Part shown: positions 33,796-42,026 of the stretch, one piece after another
Numbering within the stretch: position 1 is the first letter of the stretch
How the letters are laid out: every line of letters starts with the position of its first letter
DNA from: Asparagopsis taxiformis
Taxonomy: Eukaryota; Rhodophyta; Florideophyceae; Bonnemaisoniales; Bonnemaisoniaceae
NCBI GenBank assembly: GCA_030407315.1
Contig: JALQPE010000025.1
Span: forward strand, 1 to 64,000
Reading direction: 5' to 3'
DNA: 64,000 nt
Made by a program: the position numbers and the translations under genes
Notes under the pieces: generated by a model
The model's input: the letters and a program-made list of their open reading frames with translations, nothing else
What the model was told of the DNA's origin: nothing
Databases searched by the model: none

Positions 33796-35136
33796 ATGCC
33801 GCCCTCAACGGCAGCAACAGCTTCACCGCGACGAAGTGCGCGTCAGCGCGCGCAACGCGAGGCTCAAAAGCCACCCTCCACCCCAGCGCCGATCTCGCGA
33901 CCCCGCAAGCGTCGTCGCGCTCCCAAATCCGTCCCCAAGTCCGCCGTCGCCAATGTCGCCGACAAGCCCGTCGCAACCGAGCGCGATTCAAACCCAATCG
34001 AATCGCCGAGAAAGAAGGATGACCCCGCCGAAAAGGCGCCGCAGGACGCTCAAGTCGATGCTAAGGATAAGTCGGATGTGACCTCTTCCGCTGATCACTC
34101 CCCACAGCCGCGGAAACGAAGCAAGCGTGCTGCTAAAGATGATGCAGACTATGAACCGTCCGCAGACGATGATTCCGTGCCCAAACAGCCGGTTGCTAAA
34201 GCTTCCAAGCCGCGTCGGGGCGGGTCGCCAAACGCCGTACCCCCCGTCCCGTCGACGCAACCGTGGGGCCTCACCGCAGTGCGCAAAATTTTAAAGATTG
34301 TTACTTGGAATGTTTGTTCGTGTCGCACAGCGGTTAAGAATGGATATCTAAAGGATTATATTACTCGGGAATGCCCAGATGTGCTGTGCATTCAGGAAAC
34401 TAAAATGACGGATGAAGCGGAGCGCAATTTTCCAGAACTGGAAGGCTATGTGGTGCATTGGAACCATTCGAAGAAGAAAGGGTATTCCGGAGTTGCAACC
34501 TTGCTGCGCAAGGATCTCAAAGATCGAAAGGGTGTTTCTGTACAGGATATTGGACGGGAATGCGGGGATGATGAGGCAGATAAGGAGGCACGTGTATTGA
34601 CCGTTTTCCTGGATTGTGGACTCGCTATTGTGAATTGTTATGTTCCAAATGCAGGTGGAAAACTTGCGCGACTAGCGTACAGAACGGAGACATTTGAACC
34701 AGGAGTGAGAAAGTATCTAAACCAACTTGTCGACAAGTACCGTGTTGTCTATTGTGGTGATCTCAATGTCGCCCATGAAGAGATCGACATTCACAACAGC
34801 AAGGGAAATACAAAGAATGCTGGACATACACCGCAAGAACGAGCACAGTTTTCAGAGCTATTGACGAGCGGCAAAGGCTGGAAGGATTCGTTCAGAGAGC
34901 TTTGCCCCAATGATGTTGGTTTTACGTTCTACTCGAAAAGGTTTGGACCAAAGCTTAAAGTGGAAGGAAAGGGATGGCGGCTGGATTATCATGTTGTGGA
35001 CCGTGGGTCATTTGAGAAGGGCGTCGTGCAAGACGTGTATACTAGACCTGAAGTTGAAGGGTCAGACCATGTTCCTCTTGTCATAGACTATGAGATTGAG
35101 AAGAAAGAGGAAGAGAGAAAAGTAGAATCGTCGTAG
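33796..35136 (+). CDS. APEX1: AP endonuclease, ExoIII/APE1 family
   Basis: Cleaves DNA 5' of abasic sites in base-excision repair. It has 446 residues. Residues 1-155 form a basic, Pro/Ser/Lys-rich extension with a likely nuclear signal (RPRKRRRAPKS near 37); human APE1 also has a basic leader, but a much shorter one. The catalytic domain follows: KIVTWNVCS (metal/active-site Asn), DVLCIQETKM (catalytic Glu), VVYCGDLNVAHEEIDI (Asp and Asn), GWRLDYHVV, and the terminal GSDHVPL (Asp-His pair). KGNTKNAGHTPQERAQF matches APE1 more closely than bacterial ExoIII. The ATG at 33796 is the first in frame. No introns. Confidence 0.95.
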   Translation: MPPSTAATASPRRSARQRAQREAQKPPSTPAPISRPRKRRRAPKSVPKSAVANVADKPVATERDSNPIESPRKKDDPAEKAPQDAQVDAKDKSDVTSSADHSPQPRKRSKRAAKDDADYEPSADDDSVPKQPVAKASKPRRGGSPNAVPPVPSTQPWGLTAVRKILKIVTWNVCSCRTAVKNGYLKDYITRECPDVLCIQETKMTDEAERNFPELEGYVVHWNHSKKKGYSGVATLLRKDLKDRKGVSVQDIGRECGDDEADKEARVLTVFLDCGLAIVNCYVPNAGGKLARLAYRTETFEPGVRKYLNQLVDKYRVVYCGDLNVAHEEIDIHNSKGNTKNAGHTPQERAQFSELLTSGKGWKDSFRELCPNDVGFTFYSKRFGPKLKVEGKGWRLDYHVVDRGSFEKGVVQDVYTRPEVEGSDHVPLVIDYEIEKKEEERKVESS

Positions 35137-36751
35137 GATTTTGACAGCAGGTTAAAGCATGTCGTGCAGAGTAGTGACGCTTTGTTGGTCGCTTATATTC
35201 GTGGTGAGTAGGCAGCGATTGATTGACATGAATGAACATGTAACGTGCACGGCAGAAATGACGACTATCAGGAGAAAACAATAATCAGTGCGTGTACGTT
35301 GGTGGTTCATTCATGTATATGAGAATTTCGAAGCGGTAAGGCGAGTGGTGCCCGAGCGGATATCGAATATGGAAGTGGTCCACTACAACCCAGCTCCTTC
35401 CAACACATTAGTGAATGTTTGGATGCCTGACAGGTGAAAACCGTGATAGGAAGACGGCGCTGGCAAATTTTTGTGCCCTGTTGGAATTGTCAGACTGATT
35501 GGATGGCACTCATTGTATGAGTCTGCGAGCTGAACCACTTGGGTTCGATGTGTCTCTACCAGTGCTATCATGCTGGTTCACAATGCTAAGGAGCGACGTG
35601 GATGATGAGTTGTCGCAGTGATGTTTCGTCGTACGTACAATTTGCCGGTCATTGCAACGATTCAGTTCAATTCAGGGTTTCAATATTTGAATATAGTATG
35701 AAGGCCAAGATAGTGGACAGGTATTACTTGGAGTGGTTTGATTGGTGTGGAGGCATGAAAGTTGATTGAGTTTGAAAAAAAAATACACTGCACTATTTGG
35801 TAACACATCAGCTGACATTTAGGGCAAAAGTTTGGTTAAAATCAAAGGTGTCGAAACTGTATACGATCCCATTGGTTGATATATATCAACAAATTGTTGC
35901 AGTTTGAGCAAAGAATCGAGCAAAACAGTACTACGTATGAAGCCTATACTTTTCCATTACATCGGAAGTGCCACATTGTCACACTCAGAGCTCGTGCACA
36001 TGTCACTGAGGTTTCGTCCAGAAAATCAACGCATAGTGGAATCTTTTTCACAAACAGTCATGTCATTGCGTGTCAGTTGAGTGGAGGATGCACGTTGTTC
36101 GCGGAAATATGGAAAAGTTTCAAACTCTGTCAATATGAAGCAGGCAATTGCAAAATTAATTTGACGAGATGTCCGCTGTCAACTTTCACGAAATACGTCC
36201 GTTTCAACTCCAATTAAATTAACGCTATGATAAACTCGGTGCCCTTGGGCGGCGGCAACGCAGCACGCAAATCACGCTACTGACAGCGCATAAACGACGG
36301 GCACGTGAAAAAATTTCGCCCAAATACGCATTCATTTCCGCATACAATGCCAGGCGCGCACACGCCCATACATGTGCGCATCCAGCGCCCCCTCACCATT
36401 TGCGTTGCAACGCAGAAATTACTGCCGGCCAAAGCTGCTGCCAACGCCCTTCATCGCAGCTGGAGACATCTCGTCACATTTCACCGTGAGAGCCCATCAC
36501 AAGCAATTGACAATATAATTTCTTGTCCTGTCCGCTGTCGAGACCGAAGGGAGCACATTTGGGACAAGATAGATTGCAGTGGCGCTCTGGTGTTGCGTTG
36601 AGTGCAGCCCGGACTAGCCTTGTCATCTTCCCCCCTGTCGTCACTGTCTGTCTCTTTCCGCCCCCCTCACCCGCATGCACATTCTTCTCATCGCTCATGT
36701 ACCATAGCTTGCTACCAATTGCCATTCTCATATCCACCCCAGACTTGCCCC
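35137..36751. other. Gene-poor stretch of 1.6 kb
   Basis: Between two plus-strand genes. Open frames are at most about 113 codons and resemble nothing. The right end should contain the promoter and 5' UTR of the next gene, whose frame is open from 36602 but has no ATG before 36752. A CACGTG lies near 36302. No RNA gene or repeat was recognised. Confidence 0.5.
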
Positions 36752-39058
36752 ATGCCGCCCCAGCGCACCGCTGCCACTCGCGCAGCACGCCAGGCCCGCG
36801 TCGCTCGTAACTCGCAGCCCGCCCACACTACCCGCGTACAGCCGAACACCCGCTCGCGAAACTCCCGCGCGAAACGAACGACCCGCAACTCGCCTCCACA
36901 GCGAGATATCGTAGACCGTCCGCCGTCACCATCGACCCCACCGACTCCACCACCGCCGACTGAAAAGCCAAACGTGGAAGCTACGATGGCTCGTGAACTG
37001 GCGCCTTCTACAACTGAAAGCATAAAACATAAACAAAACCCGTTCAAGAAGCGATACCTACGATCTTGGGAACCTCCGCCGTCGGATCAACAACCGAAAC
37101 CTACACTGTCGTTGTCTGCTTCCATTTCAGCGTCAGGTTCAGCGTCGGCTACAGGTTCTGCCACCGGCTCGGGGACAGCTTCAGGGAATGCTAATGTTCC
37201 TCGTGTGGCAAAGAAGAGAAAGTATCCCAAGCTTATCGTCGAGGACAGAGAGGGAAACATTGTTCCTAATCCGCTCAACATTTCCTCTTCAGTTGGCACA
37301 GCGGCTGGGATATCGCCACCGCATTCATCCGTGATGGAGAAGAAGAAACTAGAACAACGAGCAAACAAGGATGAAAAACTGAATGATGGTTCTCATAGCC
37401 TGAAAGAATTCAAGGCTGTTCAGTCTCCATGCACAAATGAAGGCATCAATATCTTGGAGGAAAAAAATTCTCCGCGAAATGCCGACACTTTCATCGCTCC
37501 TCAGGAACCCTCCGAACCGCTCCCAATCCACCCATTTCAACAATATGCTTCCTCAGACAAGAATGGAGTGCAACTAAAACAGTCACATCAAGCTCTACAT
37601 GGGAAGCCCATATCTCCACTCAGACGTTCTCTGATACGTCTATCAAATTTCCCCAGCGATACGCCGTCGTCACGAGTCGACTTGACGATGCCTGTGGAAA
37701 GTTCGGATGCTGCATCACAGCCTATCCAATTGTCTGAATCAAAAGTCAGTCCGCAGTCTAATCCGTCACCAAATTCAGATCCTCAACGTTTCCAAAATGG
37801 CCAAAACTCGTCCTATCCAGTGTATTCACACCCTTCCCCTGTGTATCCTAACCATTCACCGGCGAAGAGATCGCGTCACTTGCCAGATACCACTCATCAG
37901 CAAATTTCCGCACCCGCTCTACATCAACCCCACTCCGAACATCAACGAGACTCCGGATTCCAACTTCATCAGATTCACCATCCTCAACAAATGCAGTATG
38001 GGCATCCAGCCCAACAAGTTGCACAAGTGCACATTGCACACAGTATGGCCCCAATACAACCATCCATAGAGCCTTCACAAAATATTCACCAAGTTCCACG
38101 AATTCCACAAATTGATCAAGAGCATCCTACCGAACATGGCCAGCATAAAGTCATCCATGAAGCACACCCAGTTCAATCTGTTCAATTTGTAAGACAATCG
38201 TCTCAACACCAGCTTGAACCCCGACCTCTATTTTATGCGCAGCCACAACAACGGAAAGTTATGGAGGAGTACACCATGGGTACATGTGGTTCTTCCCATG
38301 AACCGCAAGCAGTGCAACAGTTGCAAATTAAACTGCATCCCGTTTCAAATCTGGATGAGCAACCAGTATATCAAGCTGGTGCCGATCCCGGTGTGAGTCG
38401 TGCTGTACCGATTGAAAGGAGTCAGCAGGAAAACATTATTGTGCATCAAGAACCACGAGGAAAGCCAAACAATAATACGCCAGTGGCAGAGGAGAAAGTG
38501 ATTCAGGCTGGGAAGCGATGTGGCACAGTGCAATACTGGCGAAGCTCGCTACAGATGCCGAAGCTGGGAACCATGCCTAAAAGAAAGAAGTACACGCGTT
38601 CTGGGGCTGGAGAAGGGAAGGGTCGGAAGAAGAATGTGCGAAAGACGCCTTCCGCAATGGATAATAGCACAGCGGCAGCGGTGGCGGCGAAAAAAGCCGA
38701 AGCTGTACCGAGTGGTACCAACTCGGATGATGTGCATAAATTTTGGAGAAATGCTACAAAGCTGCCGAGAAACAATCCAGATAGGACAAGGATGAAAAAA
38801 CTAGCCGAAGGAAAACGAAAAGCTCCTGTTGCTATTGCTAGAAGCCCAAAGGTGATTAAGGAGGTTTATGTCGGCAAGGCCGGGCCAGATTCATGGAGAA
38901 TGCCTATTATGGTGGATGAATCTGGTGGTGGAGAAGTAGAGATTGAAAAACACATAGATGAGGAGCAATTTGAGAAGATGCAGAGACAAATCGAAGCAGA
39001 TCAACGAATGGCACAGGAGCGAATGCTTCGAGAAAGTAGTGGTGAGCAATGGAAATAA
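36752..39058 (+). CDS. Unknown disordered basic protein with recurring Trp-Arg motifs
   Basis: A 768-residue protein, nearly all predicted disordered, that I do not recognise. Residues 1-50 are Arg/Thr/Ala-rich, as in DNA- or RNA-binding tails. A Ser/Ala/Gly/Thr run lies at about 122-145. The middle (about 330-560) is Gln/His/Pro/Ser-rich. The C-terminal 190 residues are more ordered and basic, with two similar units, VQYWRSSLQMPK (near 591) and HKFWRNATKLPR (near 661), each followed by a Lys/Arg cluster, and a third DSWRMPIM near 713. A related RYLRSWEPP sits near 100. The last 45 residues form an acidic-basic helix with Gln and Met. A chromatin or transcription role is plausible but unproven. 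The start is the first ATG in frame. Confidence 0.7.
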   Translation: MPPQRTAATRAARQARVARNSQPAHTTRVQPNTRSRNSRAKRTTRNSPPQRDIVDRPPSPSTPPTPPPPTEKPNVEATMARELAPSTTESIKHKQNPFKKRYLRSWEPPPSDQQPKPTLSLSASISASGSASATGSATGSGTASGNANVPRVAKKRKYPKLIVEDREGNIVPNPLNISSSVGTAAGISPPHSSVMEKKKLEQRANKDEKLNDGSHSLKEFKAVQSPCTNEGINILEEKNSPRNADTFIAPQEPSEPLPIHPFQQYASSDKNGVQLKQSHQALHGKPISPLRRSLIRLSNFPSDTPSSRVDLTMPVESSDAASQPIQLSESKVSPQSNPSPNSDPQRFQNGQNSSYPVYSHPSPVYPNHSPAKRSRHLPDTTHQQISAPALHQPHSEHQRDSGFQLHQIHHPQQMQYGHPAQQVAQVHIAHSMAPIQPSIEPSQNIHQVPRIPQIDQEHPTEHGQHKVIHEAHPVQSVQFVRQSSQHQLEPRPLFYAQPQQRKVMEEYTMGTCGSSHEPQAVQQLQIKLHPVSNLDEQPVYQAGADPGVSRAVPIERSQQENIIVHQEPRGKPNNNTPVAEEKVIQAGKRCGTVQYWRSSLQMPKLGTMPKRKKYTRSGAGEGKGRKKNVRKTPSAMDNSTAAAVAAKKAEAVPSGTNSDDVHKFWRNATKLPRNNPDRTRMKKLAEGKRKAPVAIARSPKVIKEVYVGKAGPDSWRMPIMVDESGGGEVEIEKHIDEEQFEKMQRQIEADQRMAQERMLRESSGEQWK

Positions 39059-40940
39059 AGTGCAGGGTTTGAATAGAATGTAAAGGAAATATTTTATGAG
39101 AAAGAAGAGTTGAGGATGGAAATTTTTATGCACGACTCGCGCAAGGGAAGGAATTGCAACATCCTCGTGAAAGGTTGCATCGCGCTGGAGAGAGTGTCAG
39201 GCAGCACCCTGTCTGTCACTGTGACAACAGCATCACTTGTCGGGTGTACAATTTGATAGCATGTTCCGCTATATCAACAAACGGTGGGTATCATATCACA
39301 CTGCTGAAAAGCAATAGCATATAACACATTGGCCCAACTAGCAAAATCATTTCCTCCTGCCTCTGCTGTTGCTTTGCTGGCCATCGCAACCAATCGAAAC
39401 AGTGTGTCGCGAGATTCCACACGACTTGTTGCATCTTGATTGGACAATATCCAATCGCAAAGCAAGTTTGTCAGAAAAGAAACGCAGCCGGCCATGACGA
39501 GATGACGCATGGAGATTGGCGGCCACACAAACATACAGTGCTGGTGGTGTCGGCCAGATCGAGTCACGCATATGTTATGCCTTCAAACATGCCACTTTGG
39601 GCGCATGCAGTCGCGTCGTACCATCGCCGTTTTGCATCAGTGTCTAAGCAATTCAGCAATCACACTGTGGTGTGTCGTGCTCTTGGTGGCAAGGCGACTG
39701 GATGCACTGTCGCGAGCCGCCGTGACCGGCCGGGCCACCCAGCACCGTGGGCGTCGCGTCGCACCGTCGTTGGACATTCTCGATTGGGATTTCAGGTTTG
39801 CAAACAACATGGAAGTGTTTGATTTGCTGCTCGCAGACACCTACGCTCGCGACGAAATATCTCGCTTTTCCGGCTATATTTATCGCCGCTAGTCGTGTAG
39901 GGCACGTAAAATGGTGGCAGAAATAAATAACAGAGGACCTGTCATTCATAAGCTGCGCAGATTGTTGGTGCATATATGGTGCGGGGAGCGCCTTGCGATG
40001 CTTAAAACTAGTAAAATACGGGGCGGGTGGAAAAAGATCTGATCGGGACATGTGATCTGAATTAATATTGGACAGATGGACTGCACCTATGTCAAATGCT
40101 CGTAAATCTCAATTTGCATGCTCGCGTATTAAATGACAATGACGCGTTTCGGGACCTTGTAGCAGCTTCTATTTTTGTACGCACGCCCGTAGCGCGTGGT
40201 CTTGCATTGGCGATTTGGAACTACGCAACACATCAAGTTGTATACATGGCTATGGTTGTTCATCGGCCATGCAAATGGAAGCAGAGCGAACAATATTGCG
40301 AGAAATATGACAGATACATGTCGTGAAAAAGTAAAGACAAGCTCGTCCATACATGTGTCGACATAAATCGTAGGTGGCGCAATGAGATTCAAGTTGAATA
40401 AACGGAGGTCTTTGCGGCGGAGGAAGGCTTGTCAACGCGCAAAGGCCACATGCGACGCGCCAAGTGGAGGATCGAAACATGAAATTCATTGGACAATTCG
40501 CACACATATGCAAAGTCTGTACGCTGCGCAATATGTGGCGCAGGTGCCATGCGAAGAACACGTGGCACCTGTGTGTCGATAGACGACACACCGAATCGAG
40601 GCGGCACCAGCGTCGACGCACCATTCATCAGTCGTTGTTTTTTCCGTAAAACATGTTTCCTCACCGGATACGATCGCGGCGCATCAATGAACAATCACAT
40701 GCGCACCCTTCCCATGCACCGATTCCGATCTAGGACCGTGTCCAGTAATGGTCCGTGTCCTGCGTGCTCGGACGTCCGTTCGCCATAACCCATATGCACC
40801 AGTTGGCTAAGTGAGTTCAGTTGCCGCTTCTTGACTCGAGTATCGCTAGTAAACATGCGCTAAATATCACCTTTTCTCGAGACGTACGCTCGCAATTCCA
40901 CAACGCGTCGTTCGTAACTGGCCGATCTATTCCCCGAAAA
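39059..40940. other. Gene-poor stretch of 1.9 kb
   Basis: No gene can be supported. One minus-strand frame (39274-39534 from its first ATG) encodes a fairly protein-like segment with SFLTNLLCDWILSNQDAT and NDFASWANVLYAIAFQQ, possibly an exon or gene fragment, but I see no partner exon or start context. A perfect inverted repeat with two CCAAT motifs lies inside it (39438-39456). The right end holds the promoter of the ABC ATPase; its frame is open from 40821 but has no ATG before 40941. Confidence 0.45.
39438..39456. repeat. Inverted repeat of two CCAAT-type motifs
   Basis: The arms gattgga (39438-39444) and tccaatc (39450-39456) are perfect reverse complements around the 5-nt loop caata. 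Each arm contains a CCAAT pentamer. It could be a paired regulatory site or chance; no gene start lies close by. Confidence 0.35.
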
Positions 40941-41726
40941 ATGTTAAATGTAACAGGCCTTACAAAAACCTTTCCTTCCCAATCCAAGCCCGTCGTGAAA
41001 CACTTCAACCTCCATTTGTCCCCTGCTGAAATCCTGTTTCTCATCGGTCCAAGCGGCTCTGGCAAGTCGACCATTCTGCGCCTCATCGCCAATCTGGACC
41101 GCCGCGATCAAGGCGCTCTCACATTCGACGGAAAGACCCCCGCCCAACTGGGATTCACCAAATGGCGCGCAAATATCATGTACGTCCCGCAGTCTCGCAT
41201 CGGACTCAACGGTACCCCAAATGATCTGCTCATTAAAGCATATGGATTTCAGTCCAGAAGCTCCCATGCTCTCTACCCTAGTATGGACGCCCTTGTGCAA
41301 ACATTTGTCCGCATCGCTGAGAGCGTCGGTCTCACCCGGGAGGACGTCAATCATCCATGGTCGGAATTGTCAGGAGGTATGTTCGCCGATCGCCTCAGGT
41401 CTTGTGTAAAAGGTATGATTATATCTGTTTGTACCGTATTTACTTTCTGACATTACGACCATGCCAATCCCTTCCTCGTGTTAGGTCAGTCGCAGAGAGC
41501 GTCTCTCGCTGTTTTTATTACGCTCAAGCCAAAAATCCTGCTGCTGGATGAGCCGACCTCCAGTTGTGATAGTGAAACGACTCTGTTGGTGGAAGATGCC
41601 ATCAAAAGTTCCGGCATTGCTGCAATTTGGGTCTCTCATGACGTTGGTCAGCCCAAGCGCGTAGGAGGTCGCGTCCAGACCATGGAGCCTCTGAATCACA
41701 AATCTGCATATTTTTCTCATGCATGA
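40941..41726 (+). CDS. Short ABC transporter ATPase (FetA/STAR1-like), two exons
   Basis: An ATP-binding subunit of 225 residues with no membrane segment, so it must pair with a separate permease, which is not in this window. Exons 40941-41376 and 41485-41726; the 108-nt intron (GTATGT to TTAG) splits the second Gly of the signature LSGGQ (143-147). Walker A is GPSGSGKST at 36-44, the Q-loop ends at Q84, Walker B is ILLLDEPTS at 163-171 and the H-loop is VSHD with H197. The short length and the ending IAAIWVSHDVGQPKRV recall bacterial FetA/YbbL and plant STAR1, which work with FetB/STAR2-type permeases in metal or UDP-sugar export. The frame is open upstream without ATG, so 40941 is the start. 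Confidence 0.87.
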
Positions 41727-42026
41727 AATGAATGCCGCAACGATTTTGCATGGCACATCAATCTTTGTTGTGAACGATGCATTGGTATTGTTGGCTTCCA
41801 GAAGAGAGGTTACACATTCGTCCGACAACGTGGACAACTCTGATATGGGTTGAGGACTTCAAGTCCACGGCTCCCCTCGGTCAGCATACGTATGCCTTCG
41901 CACCATGCTCTTACAAATCTTTTTCGTGCTGGCTCGAAACAACGATCTTCTAAATTAGTTCATCGTATGTGCGAGAATAAACATTTCGACCCGTTCCAAT
42001 CTATACCTTTATTGCTATAATTTGCC
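41727..42026. other. Intergenic, convergent genes
   Basis: These 300 bases hold the two 3' UTRs of the ABC ATPase and the EGY-like gene. No gene or repeat is seen. Confidence 0.45.

Noticed and set aside
35521..35590. A tRNA-like GGTTCGA segment
   Set aside because: No acceptor stem or D-arm can be formed around it.
39509..39892. 127-codon plus-strand open frame
   Set aside because: Cys/Arg-rich product without any motif, overlapped by similar frames in other phases.
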